Of a stretch of DNA of 35,158 nucleotides, positions 14,402 to 21,773 are shown piece after piece. Made by a program: the position numbers and the translations under genes. Below the pieces are notes generated by a model that had not been told where the DNA came from, made no database searches, and saw only the letters and a program-made list of their open reading frames with translations. The stretch covers positions 1 to 35,158 of the forward strand of contig JBGPND010000030.1 of the NCBI GenBank assembly GCA_041487355.1. Direction: 5' to 3'. The stretch is from JAMXLO01 sp041487355 (GTDB lineage Bacteria > Pseudomonadota > Alphaproteobacteria > Acetobacterales > Acetobacteraceae). How positions within the stretch are numbered: position 1 is the first letter of the stretch; the number at the start of each line of letters is the position of its first letter.

Positions 14402-15385
14402 ATGCCGCATCCCCCGGCGTTCTGGCGCAGCGGCGGGGGGGCGCTGTTGCCGCGCCTGCTGTCGCCGCTCGCCGCGGTCATCGCCGCCATCACCGCCCGC
14501 CGCGTGGCGCGGCAGGGCTGGCGCGCGCCGGTGCCGGTGATCTGCTGCGGCAATGTCACCGTGGGAGGGGCCGGCAAGACCACGCTGGCGCTCGACCTCG
14601 GCCGGCGGCTCCTGGCACGCGGCCGCAAGGTGCACTTCCTGTCACGCGGCTATGGTGGCAGCGGTCGCGGCACGCATCGCGTCGGCCCAGGCGACACCGC
14701 CGCCCTGGTCGGCGACGAGCCGCTGCTGCTGGCCGAAGTGGCGCCGACCTGGACAGGCGCTGATCGTGCTGCCAGCGCCCGGGCCGCCGTCGAGGCAGGC
14801 GCCGAGGTGCTGGTGCTGGACGATGGGCTGCAGAACCCGACACTGCGCAAGGACCTGTCGCTGCTGGTGGTCGACGGCACCACCGGCTTCGGCAATGGCC
14901 GCGTCCTGCCGGCCGGTCCGCTGCGGGAGCCCGTCTCTGCCGGCGCTTCCCGTTGCCAGGCGGCCGTGCTGATCGGTCCCGACCTCGCCGACGCTGCCGC
15001 AGCCCTGCCGCCAGGTCTGCCGCTGCTGCGCGCCCGGCTCGTGCATGGGCCGGAGGTGGACGCGCTCGCCGGCCGCAGGGTGCTCGCGTTCGCCGGCATC
15101 GCCTCGCCGGGGAAATTCTTCGCCACCTTGAGTGAGGCGGGTGTCATCCTGGCCGGCCGCGAGCCGTTTCCCGACCACCACCCCTACACCGATGGCGAAT
15201 TGCGCGGACTGCTGGCACAGGCAGCGCGGCTGGACGCGCTGCCGGTCACCACGGCCAAGGACGCGGTGCGCCTGCCGTCGGCACTGCGCGCGCAGATGCG
15301 GGTCGCCGCCGTCGGTATCGCCTGGGAAGACCCGGCGGCGATCGAGGCGCTGCTGTCGAGCCTGTTCTATAGCGATTCAGGGTGA
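14402..15385 (+). CDS. lpxK: Tetraacyldisaccharide 4'-kinase (LpxK)
   Basis: The 327-residue kinase phosphorylates the 4'-position of the lipid A disaccharide. It has the N-terminal membrane helix (LLSPLAAVIAAITARRVA), the Walker A loop VGGAGKT ending at residue 60, FLSRGYGG, VLDDGLQNPTLRKDLSLLVVDG, GRVLPAGPLREP and the C-terminal FPDHHPYTD and TTAKDAVRLP. ATG 14402 follows kdtA by one base. The final five codons (YSDSG) and the TGA lie in the left end of repeat copy C. Compared with other copies, CTAGAGC here reads CTATAGC, so an earlier TAG stop may have been lost and the protein lengthened slightly. Confidence 0.95.
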   Translation: MPHPPAFWRSGGGALLPRLLSPLAAVIAAITARRVARQGWRAPVPVICCGNVTVGGAGKTTLALDLGRRLLARGRKVHFLSRGYGGSGRGTHRVGPGDTAALVGDEPLLLAEVAPTWTGADRAASARAAVEAGAEVLVLDDGLQNPTLRKDLSLLVVDGTTGFGNGRVLPAGPLREPVSAGASRCQAAVLIGPDLADAAAALPPGLPLLRARLVHGPEVDALAGRRVLAFAGIASPGKFFATLSEAGVILAGREPFPDHHPYTDGELRGLLAQAARLDALPVTTAKDAVRLPSALRAQMRVAAVGIAWEDPAAIEALLSSLFYSDSG

Positions 15386-15521
15386 CCGGAAACGCGAGCG
15401 ATCCTCCCCGGTTGTGATGGGTATCGCTGCGCTCCACCCATCAGGCTGCGGCGTAGGATGGGTTGAGCGGAGCGATACCCATCACTCCGGCGAGATTCCA
15501 GTTATGCTGAACGTGCTCTAG
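15368..15521. repeat. Dispersed palindromic element, copy C
   Basis: The left outer arm (CTATAGCGATTCAGGGTGACCGGAA, partly quoted elsewhere) runs from 15368 and the right outer arm ends CTCTAG at 15521. The inner GGATGGGTTGAGC/GCTCcACCCATC hairpin is partly deleted on the left. It lies between convergent lpxK and the class V aminotransferase. Both stop codons fall inside the element's ends: TGA at 15383-15385 and TAG at 15520-15518. Confidence 0.85.
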
Positions 15522-16666
15522 CCCGCCACCCGGCGGAACGTCTCCACGAACCGGTCGACATCCGCCTCGTCGTTGTAGACATGCGGGCTGATGCGCATCA
15601 GGCCCAGGCGCGGCGTGACGAACACGTTCTCCGCCGCCAGCCGCTCGATGATGTCGTCCGGCATGCCGCCGGGGAAGCGCAGGCTGAGGATGTGTGGCGC
15701 GCGCACCCTGGGGTCGGAAACCAGCACGCCGGAGTTGCGCAGCCCGTCGGCCAGCCGGTCGGTCAGCATGCGCAGCCGCTCGATGATCGCATCGCTGCCC
15801 CAGGCGGCGACCATCTCCATGCCGATCGAGGCCATCTCCAGCGAGATGTAATGGTCGCGTTCGCCCATGTCGTAACGGCGCGCATTGGCGACATAGACGG
15901 TGTCGCGCATATAGGGCGCCCGCTCGGAGTTGATGGCGCGCCGGCCGGAGCCGGCCTGCTCGATCGGCACGCCGTCCTGCCAGCGCTTGGCGACGTAGAG
16001 GAACGCCCTGCCATACGGGCCGAGCACCCATTTGTAGGTCGGGAACACCAGGAAGTCGGGGTCGAGCCGGCGCACGTCGATGTTCATCACGCCGGCGCCG
16101 TGCGTCGCATCGATGACGAACTTGGCACCCTGCGCCTTCAGTGCGGCAGCGATCCGTTCCAGGTCGATCGCGCCGCCATCCGCCCAGTGCACCGAGGAGA
16201 TCGACGCCAGTCCCACTGGCGGCGCGCCCTGCCGTCCGATGGCTGCAAGCAGGGCGGCGGTCCAGTCGCCGTCGTCCGGCCGGGCCACCACCTCGACGAT
16301 GAAGCCCTGCGCTTCGGCGCGACCGAGCCATTCCAGCACGGGCGACGAGTGATCGTCCTGCAGCAGCAGCACGCGGCTGCCGGTGGGGACTGTCAGCACC
16401 TTGCCCGCGGTGGCGATGCCGTAGCTCACCGAGGAGATCAGCGCGACATCGTCGGGGTCCGCGTTGATCAGCCTGGCCGCGGCGGCGCGTGCCCGCTCGA
16501 ACTGCTTCTGAGCGTTGCCCGGCTCGATCGCCCAGGGCTGCGCCTTGCGCGCCACGCCGATCTCGCCGGCCGCCTTCACCGCACGGGGCAGTGGGCCGAC
16601 CGAGGCCGCGTTGAAGTAGCAGACATGGTCCGGGATATCGAACAGCGCGCGTTGCGACGGCAGCAT
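15518..16666 (-). CDS. Class V PLP aminotransferase (isopenicillin-N-epimerase/cysteine-desulfurase-like)
   Basis: The 382-residue fold-type I PLP enzyme has HVCYFNAASVGPLP at the N-terminus, Asp186 in FVIDATHGAG for the pyridine nitrogen and the Schiff-base Lys212 in FPTYKWVLGPYG. HILSLRFPGGMPDDIIERL and MRISPHVYNDEADVDRFVE lie in the C-terminal domain. It most resembles the isopenicillin-N-epimerase-like branch, whose members have varied and often unknown substrates. ATG 16666-16664 is preceded by GGAGGAAG, a strong ribosome binding site. Longer readings upstream run through the tRNA. The stop TAG comes from the end of repeat copy C. Confidence 0.87.
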   Translation of the reverse strand: MLPSQRALFDIPDHVCYFNAASVGPLPRAVKAAGEIGVARKAQPWAIEPGNAQKQFERARAAAARLINADPDDVALISSVSYGIATAGKVLTVPTGSRVLLLQDDHSSPVLEWLGRAEAQGFIVEVVARPDDGDWTAALLAAIGRQGAPPVGLASISSVHWADGGAIDLERIAAALKAQGAKFVIDATHGAGVMNIDVRRLDPDFLVFPTYKWVLGPYGRAFLYVAKRWQDGVPIEQAGSGRRAINSERAPYMRDTVYVANARRYDMGERDHYISLEMASIGMEMVAAWGSDAIIERLRMLTDRLADGLRNSGVLVSDPRVRAPHILSLRFPGGMPDDIIERLAAENVFVTPRLGLMRISPHVYNDEADVDRFVETFRRVAG

Positions 16667-16808
16667 CGGGCTTCCTCCTGGTGGGGCGGAGGGGAATCTA
16701 CGCGCGGTCCTTGCGGCTGCCCAGCTTATGCGGCGTGTGGCGGCCAGGACGTTGGTCGCTTCGTTGACAACGCCCCTGGTTTGACCATAGAGCGCCTGCG
16801 TCCGGCGC

Positions 16809-16891
16809 GGAGGGGTGCCCGAGAGGCTAAAGGGGACGGACTGTAAATCCGTTGGCGCACGCCTACGTTGGTTCGAATCCAACCCCCTCCA
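16809..16891 (+). tRNA. tRNA-Tyr (anticodon GTA)
   Basis: The acceptor stem GGAGGGG (16809-16815) pairs with CCCCTCC (16884-16890), with discriminator A at 16891. The anticodon stem-loop CGGACTGTAAATCCG places GTA at 16843-16845. The T arm is GTTGG-TTCGAAT-CCAAC. The extra arm is long, as expected for a class II tRNA-Tyr. CCA is not encoded. The 3' half is the left attachment site of an integrated element and is duplicated at 20548-20604. The gene keeps its full sequence. Confidence 0.96.
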
Positions 16892-16893
16892 TT
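16837..16893. repeat. attL: 3' end of tRNA-Tyr
   Basis: This 57-bp block from the anticodon stem to two bases past the discriminator is identical to 20548-20604. Integration at the 3' end of a tRNA, restoring the gene, is the standard behaviour of tyrosine integrases. Confidence 0.92.
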
Positions 16894-16914
16894 CCGCCCG
16901 AAGTCTCTTGTGTA

Positions 16915-17766
16915 TCAGTGGCTTACGGGAACGACGGCATTCGCCGTGCCGGGCGAAACCGTCCTGACTGTGCCGGTTTTTGTGCCGACCTTGGTTTCGA
17001 AATCAGCCATCGCCTGATGAAGGTGACTGGTGACCATGTGGGCGTAGCGCATGGTCATCTGGATCGAACGGTGGCCGAGGATGGCTCGAAGGGCTGGGAT
17101 GTTGCCCGTGGCCTGGAGGAACCGGCTGGCGAAGGCGTGGCGCAGGTCGTGGCACCGGAATGGCACCCCGGCTCGGCGGGCGACCAGGGCAAAGCTGTTG
17201 GCGAAGTATGAGTATCGGCGGCCATCATCGTGCCAGAACACGTAGGGCGACGTGATGTGCCGAGGTGTGCCGACCAGTGTGCCGATTGGCGGCATCGCTC
17301 AACGGCACCACCCGTGGGCTTGAGGTCTTCGTCTTGGTCAACCTGACCTCTCGACGCTGGATTGACGCCTGCGACCATTCCAGACCGCAGACCTCTTCCT
17401 GGCGCATCCCGGTCTCGGCAAGAAACCGAATGATCCGCCCCGTCATTGGAGACGCATGGGCGACCAGTCGATCAACCTGCTCGGTAGTCGGATAGGTCGT
17501 CCGTGGTGGTGATTCTCGGATGTGCCGCTTGCTAAACTGCTTTACCGGGTTGGCGTCGATATAATCCCATGCAACAGCACAAGAGCAGAGGCAACTCAGA
17601 GTGGCCAGATCACGGCGCACTGTCGCACCCTTGGCACCAGCCTTCATCCGACAACTGGCATAGTCGGCCAGCCGCCCACGGGTGATCTCGTCGAGGTAGA
17701 GGCTGCCGAACACGGCGTTCAGTTGCCGGAAGCTCGTGCGGTATCGCTCCTGCGTCCTCGGCTTGG
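16915..17766 (-). pseudogene. Tyrosine recombinase (integrase), C-terminal part, frameshifted
   Basis: Read from about 17766 downward, one frame encodes the KPRTQERYRTSFRQLNAVFG arm-binding/core region, TRGRLADYASCRMKAG and TGMRQEEVCGLEW with the first catalytic Arg, ending SPRVVPLSDAAN near 17290. The next frame continues IGTLVGTPRHITSPYVFW, then HDLRHAFASRFL and GHRSIQMTMRYAH, giving the catalytic His, Arg, His and Tyr. Joining them needs a one-base shift in GCCGCCAATCGG at about 17290. The expected N-terminal domain is missing: upstream of KPRT the minus-strand sequence no longer resembles an integrase. The matching N-terminus is found on the opposite strand at 19606. Confidence 0.87.
17701..17758 (-). 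repeat. Inverted repeat inside the integrase, left copy
   Basis: Bases 17701-17732 are the exact reverse complement of 19839-19870 (32 bp). After an 18-base stretch (17733-17750) missing from the other copy, 17751-17758 matches 19831-19838. Both copies encode the integrase segment FRQLNAVFGS in the same frame. Confidence 0.9.
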
Positions 17767-17993
17767 ACGACGACGCAAAGGACCTTCCAGACAATCTGCG
17801 CGATCGTGTCCGTGCCAACGGCGGACTCTTCTCCGTGTTGGGTTCGGTGTGCCCGGCGCTGGCTGCGGCTTCGCGCGTTGCGCGTCGGAGCGTGTCGTCG
17901 GGATCGACGCCTACCAGGCCAATCGAGACACCCTACGCGGTCAGTCTGCGCTCGCACCCGATTGAGCAGTTACCGGCACGCAGAGTTTTGGGC

Positions 17994-19400
17994 TCATTCG
18001 ACCAGTGCATTCGATGATGTCAGCACACTGCCAAATGTCAGCGTTCCATATTGACTGCAATTTCCACCGAGGTTTGCATTGCCGGTAAAAATTACAGAGT
18101 TGGCGATAATCTCGGAGCAGCCGGTGCTGCCATCTGTGGCATTACCGGTAAATCGCAATGCCCCATGAGGGTAGTAGACTAGACCGGTAAATGGAACCGC
18201 CGTGTTACCGGTGAACGAACTCGCCGACGAACTGTTGCTTGCAAACAAAACCCCTGGAATTCCACCAAATGTGTTGGCGCCGCTAATGGTGGGTGCAGTA
18301 AATGCGTTGAAAACAGTATTGCCTGACAGCGACACTGTTCCAGTGCTGACAATCGTAACACCGCTGGCTGTCAGCGTGCCGTTCCCACTCACAGAGACGT
18401 TACCATTGACGTAATAGAGCCCGGGCGATAGCGTCAGGCTCGAATTACCGCTCGCTGAAATACTGGTGTATGAACCGGGGCTCAAGACCTGCGGTGGGTC
18501 GTTGTTTTTGCAGTTGATAACTGGCCCCGTTGCGGTAGCTGCGGCCTGGAGTGCACTTTGTAGCACCGCATGACTTATATAAGGGTCAGAAATCTGCCCT
18601 GCGTTTTGGTAGCTCCCACCAATGACTTGTGAGTTGCCTGTAGTCGATATTGCTCCTGCTGCGTATGTCCCGCTAGCGGTGATCTCGGCGTTGCCGGTGA
18701 GCTTGACAGCACCGTCGGACCGAACTGAACAGCCATTTACGTCGATATTCGCATTTCCGGTCAGCGAAACATCAATGTCGGTGGTTACTCCATCTTGATC
18801 GCCGCTCAGTCCTAGGATGCAGGGTTGAGGACCGCTTGAACTTACCACGACCTCAGCTAAAGCGGATGCGGATATGGTGACAGCTGGGTTTGACGTGAAT
18901 ATTTTGCCGATCGCCAACGAGATCGTTTTTCTAACGGTAGCCCTAACCGCGATGTCAGTGAGAGCCTTGATGCCGGGGACAATCTGGACAGTAATCATGT
19001 TGTCCACCAGCGTCTTGGTGGCTGGAGTCCAGTCCGGCGAAGTCTTGCCGGACGCGCCGTTTATCTGCGCAATATAGGCCGCGTGGGTCGCGGCGTTCTG
19101 TGCAAGGTTCGCTTGGCCGCTGTTCTTACTGTAGTAGATGACGCCGGCAGTCGCTGCTACATCGGCGGTGCGTTGTAACTCGACCTTGACCGCAGCCCAG
19201 TCGCTGACTTCGATGCCCGCCGCCATCGCCATGATCAGCGCCGGCATCGTCAGGCCCATCCACAGGGCTACTGCGCCACGCCTATCAGTGCCGAGCGGCC
19301 AACGTCGCAGCAGACGTGCCGGAACAGCGCTCATAGCGCGCCATGGTAAAGCACACTGTCTGCCCGGTTTGCCTAGATCAAGGTTGAACGATTCTGCCAT
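17994..19400 (-). CDS. TadG-like pilus-assembly protein with TGN/SGN repeat passenger
   Basis: Near residues 36-75 is a TadE/TadG-type N-terminus: DRRGAVALWMGLTMPALIMA forms the membrane anchor and is followed by VKVELQRTADVAATAGV. The rest is predicted extracytoplasmic. The second half has about nine spaced copies of a (T/S)GN(A/G/S/T) motif, such as SLTGNANI, KLTGNAEI, SASGNSSL, SVSGNGTL, SLSGNTVF, RFTGNATD and IFTGNANL. This is typical of a stacked beta-helix-like surface. Three Cys pairs may form disulfides. The start is ATG 19400 or 19334; neither has a clear ribosome site. Base use is visibly more A/T-rich than flanking genes. No other tad genes are present, so it may be an orphan surface protein or serve a tad locus elsewhere. 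Confidence 0.75.
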   Translation of the reverse strand: MAESFNLDLGKPGRQCALPWRAMSAVPARLLRRWPLGTDRRGAVALWMGLTMPALIMAMAAGIEVSDWAAVKVELQRTADVAATAGVIYYSKNSGQANLAQNAATHAAYIAQINGASGKTSPDWTPATKTLVDNMITVQIVPGIKALTDIAVRATVRKTISLAIGKIFTSNPAVTISASALAEVVVSSSGPQPCILGLSGDQDGVTTDIDVSLTGNANIDVNGCSVRSDGAVKLTGNAEITASGTYAAGAISTTGNSQVIGGSYQNAGQISDPYISHAVLQSALQAAATATGPVINCKNNDPPQVLSPGSYTSISASGNSSLTLSPGLYYVNGNVSVSGNGTLTASGVTIVSTGTVSLSGNTVFNAFTAPTISGANTFGGIPGVLFASNSSSASSFTGNTAVPFTGLVYYPHGALRFTGNATDGSTGCSEIIANSVIFTGNANLGGNCSQYGTLTFGSVLTSSNALVE

Positions 19401-19605
19401 TGCGCCCGCGAAAGCTGATTGTCGCCGAGACGGTCTTACGAAAGGGTATCGTTTTTAGCTGGAACGTTCGGATCGCGTTTCGGTTGGGATACAGACTGTG
19501 AGCACCTGCCGTGCTGGATCGCATCTAAGCAGTTCATTCTACTCGCAAAATCGAGGTTCTGTGCGAGACTTGTGCCGACACTCGGCATAGGATCAGCACC
19601 AGCAA

Positions 19606-19884
19606 GTGGTACCCGTCTACAAGCGCAACTCGACCTATTGGGTACGTTTCCCGTGGCACGGAAAGGAAGTCAGGCGATCCGCCCACACCACCTCCAAGGC
19701 CACTGCCCAGCAGTTCCTCGCCCAGCTTCTTGATGAGCATCGTCGCCTCGACCGTGGTGAGCGTCCGCGCCGAACCTACAATGAAGCTCTGGAACGCTTT
19801 ACCTACGATTATCTGCCGACGCTGAAACCAAGGACGCACTTCCGGCAACTGAACGCCGTGTTCGGCAGCCGCCGAAAATCCTGA
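19606..19884 (+). pseudogene. Integrase N-terminal fragment, opposite strand to its C-terminal part
   Basis: The fragment starts at GTG 19606 with VYKRNSTYWVRFPWHGKEVRRS, then KATAQQFLAQLLDEHRRLDRG, RRTYNEALERFTYDYLPTLKPRT and FRQLNAVFGS. This is the usual arm-binding N-terminal domain of a phage-type tyrosine integrase. After VFGS it runs into unrelated sequence (RRKS) and stops. Six codons present in the minus-strand piece (within QERYRTS) are missing. It continues in frame into the minus-strand piece if the intervening DNA is inverted across the shared 32-bp repeat. Confidence 0.85.
19831..19870 (+). repeat. Inverted repeat inside the integrase, right copy
   Basis: Bases 19839-19870 are the exact reverse complement of 17701-17732, and 19831-19838 matches 17751-17758. 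The 18 bases between the two blocks in the left copy are absent here. The spacing between the repeats, about 2.1 kb, contains the TadG-like gene. Confidence 0.9.
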
Positions 19885-19919
19885 TAATCCCGATAAATCC
19901 CGAAAAACTCGGGGTGGTG

Positions 19920-20069
19920 CTAAGGCCCCAGAGGGGTCGCTGGGTTGTCGGCATCGAGCCGTTGGAGGTCATACCAGTCAGCCGGATCGATGGTGATCTC
20001 GGCCAGAATGGGATGTGTGGGCGGCAACCGAAAGCGGTTGCTGATCGTGGGTTCGATGTTGTCTTGCAT
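19920..20069 (-). CDS. Small protein of 49 aa, unknown function
   Basis: ATG 20069-20067 is preceded by AGGAGGACCC, one of the best ribosome binding sites in the element. The product begins MQDNIEPTISNRFRLPPTHP and continues ILAEITIDPADWYDLQRLDA. It is acidic, with no membrane segment, and ends with TAG at 19922-19920. No family is recognised. Location beside the right end of a tRNA-borne element suggests a phage- or element-derived accessory gene. The strong ribosome site and normal amino-acid mix are the main support. Confidence 0.5.
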   Translation of the reverse strand: MQDNIEPTISNRFRLPPTHPILAEITIDPADWYDLQRLDADNPATPLGP

Positions 20070-20547
20070 GGTGGGTCCTCCTGGCGCCTGAACACATGTC
20101 GATGGACGCACTGATATTTACGCCGCACCGAACAAAAGCACCGAGGCCGCAGCCGCAGCAGCGGCGGCTCCTTGTCCCACCCGACGCCATCGAGGATGGG
20201 GCGCGCGCAGCGCGCCCAGACGATCCCGCCGTTGCGTCGATACCATTGTCCAGCCGACTGGACTGCATGGCAGCGCCGAGAAGGGCGTCGGAACCGGCCC
20301 GAGACCGTCCGAGCGGCGATTTTCCCACGGAGTCGGCTGTACGGGCATCCAAGGCCCCTGTAGGACGCACTGAACCGGCGTGGTGACCTGCTCTGCCACC
20401 CGGATGAATACAGCACGTACATTGGCGGCAATCCCTGTGCCGACATCACTTCATGCGCAGGTACTTCGGCACATGGCGATCCTCTCGCCTATGGCACTGA
20501 AAAGACGACAGAAGTCCCGCAAACGGCGCAGGTCTCAGGTTCGCTAT
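20070..20547. other. Right end of the element, no convincing gene
   Basis: Several frames are open here on both strands, but none shows a ribosome site, a recognisable domain or consistent codon use. Short GCC/GCA-rich runs occur around 20147-20172. I see no additional transposase, excisionase or regulator. Confidence 0.6.
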
Positions 20548-20604
20548 CGGACTGTAAATCCGTTGGCGCACGCCTACGTTGGTTCGAATCCAACCCCCTC
20601 CATT
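20548..20604. repeat. attR: duplicated 3' end of tRNA-Tyr
   Basis: This is the 57-bp perfect copy of 16837-16893. It lacks the 5' half of the tRNA, so it is not a functional gene but marks the right boundary of the element. Confidence 0.92.
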
Positions 20605-20848
20605 AACACCCACATGATTGGAATTGCTCCTGTTTCTCTTATAATCGGGCAGGGTTCGCCCGGTTTCCGCTCCATTTGGAGTTCGGTACGGACTTTCTGC
20701 CAATGCCAGATCGCCCTGTTTACGGCGATTGCTCGATACCGCGCGGTGGCATCTCGTTAGGATCGGCTCGATTGCGCGAAACCATGCGGTAACCAGCTAA
20801 GTGGGAAGGTAGGTCCTGATACGAGGCACGAACCCGGATGTGGAGATC

Positions 20849-21010
20849 ATGCGACATCACATTCGCAAGCTGATGCGGGACAGACGAGGGGTGGCCGCCT
20901 TGGAGTATGGCATCATCGCGGCCGCCATGATCGTCATAGCGTTAACAACTTCAGACATCGGTCTGTCGCTCAAGACCATGGTGGAGCAAGTAGACAACAT
21001 GTTCAGATAA
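20849..21010 (+). CDS. flp: Flp-type type IVb prepilin
   Basis: A 53-codon frame starts at ATG 20849, with GGAG at 20842-20845. The product is MRHHIRKLMRDRRG, then VAALEYGIIAAAMIVIAL and a short polar tail ending VEQVDNMFR. The basic leader ends in Gly14; cleavage there leaves Val-Ala-Ala-Leu-Glu-Tyr, with the Glu5-Tyr6 pair typical of Flp pilins. A hydrophobic helix of about 20 residues follows, then 20 polar residues. Flp subunits polymerise into Tad pili for surface attachment. No TadA/B/C, RcpA or prepilin peptidase genes are in the window, so the gene is isolated, 245 bases beyond the right att site. Confidence 0.85.
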   Translation: MRHHIRKLMRDRRGVAALEYGIIAAAMIVIALTTSDIGLSLKTMVEQVDNMFR

Positions 21011-21257
21011 TCCGTCCCCTCTTGAGCGCCGCCCGGAAGGCATGGCCCGGGGACGATTGATCAGCAAGCTCGCGGGACCCCTACGGCGTCGGCCTGCGTG
21101 ACGAAGTCGATCTTGATTTTCCCTTCCCGATTCGTCAGTCCGCGGCATCGGCCCTCACCCGCGCCGCCGACGCGTCGCGACCTCCGGATCGAAGTCCGGG
21201 GGCAGGCTCTCTCCCGCGAAAAGCAGGCGAGGTATGCCAGGCCCCCCAGGCCGCGCC

Positions 21258-21641
21258 CTATCCCCGCTGTATCAGCTCAATCGACACATTCTGCGGCGCG
21301 GTCAGGAATGCGATCCGGACGCCGGGGCGGATCGTCTTCGGCTCCATCGTGAAGGCCACGCCCTTGCCCTTCAGCTCGGCCACCGCGGCGTCGATGTTGT
21401 CCACCGTCAGGCCGACATGATCCAGGCCCATATACGGGGTCTGCGGCGACGCGCCCGTCTTCGCCGGGTCCGCCAGCGCGATAAACACCTTCTGCCCGGT
21501 CAGGTTCAGGTCGAAACGCGTCGAGCCGTCCGGTTGCGGCGTGCGGATCACCTCGGCGCCCAGCTTGTCCGCGTACCACTGCGCGGTGGCCGCTGGCTCC
21601 GGCGAACGCAGATGGATGTGTTCCCACGTGTACTTGGTCAT
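21258..21641 (-). CDS. VOC-family (glyoxalase/bleomycin-resistance fold) protein
   Basis: This 127-residue single-domain protein opens YTWEHIHLRSPEPAATAQWY and continues with KLGAEVIRTP, GLDHVGLTVDNIDAAVAELK and VRIAFLTAPQNVSIELIQ. His8/His10, His75 in GLDHVGL and the late Glu in SIELI lie where VOC metal ligands usually occur. The family includes lactoylglutathione lyases, dioxygenases and drug-binding proteins; this one cannot be assigned to a reaction. The start is ATG 21641. It is divergent from aat and convergent with flp. Confidence 0.85.
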   Translation of the reverse strand: MTKYTWEHIHLRSPEPAATAQWYADKLGAEVIRTPQPDGSTRFDLNLTGQKVFIALADPAKTGASPQTPYMGLDHVGLTVDNIDAAVAELKGKGVAFTMEPKTIRPGVRIAFLTAPQNVSIELIQRG

Positions 21642-21773
21642 GGCCCGCTTCCCCTCTGTTTCGAAAAATCCGGCCGCCATTAGTCCATCAGACCACCGTG
21701 ACGGCAAGTGCGCCCCAGCCGCCTCCACACGTGATGCGCCGGCGCTTCCCTTGCCCGCCCGGTCCGCCGCACA

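Larger units (their letters stand above)
16837..20604. mobile_element. tRNA-Tyr-integrated genetic element, about 3.8 kb
   Basis: The element is bounded by a 57-bp perfect direct repeat: the 3' part of tRNA-Tyr (16837-16893) and its copy at 20548-20604. Contents: a broken tyrosine recombinase whose 3' end is 22 bases inside the left att site, a TadG-like gene, the N-terminal part of an integrase on the other strand, and a 49-codon gene. The TadG-like gene is visibly richer in A/T than the flanking chromosome. With a frameshifted and split integrase the element is probably immobile on its own. Confidence 0.88.

Noticed and set aside
15132..15521. Plus-strand frame extending from lpxK through repeat copy C
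   Set aside because: Out of frame with lpxK and made partly of repeat sequence.
19871..19918. Short iteron-like words (ATAATCC, ATAAATCC) and a CCCGA-TCGGG hairpin
   Set aside because: Only two or three imperfect copies and a 5-bp stem; too weak to call an origin or terminator.
20446..20703. Minus-strand frame reading through the duplicated tRNA fragment (GGGWIRTNVGVRQ-like)
   Set aside because: It is the antisense of tRNA-Tyr sequence and a familiar annotation artefact; no ribosome site or domain.
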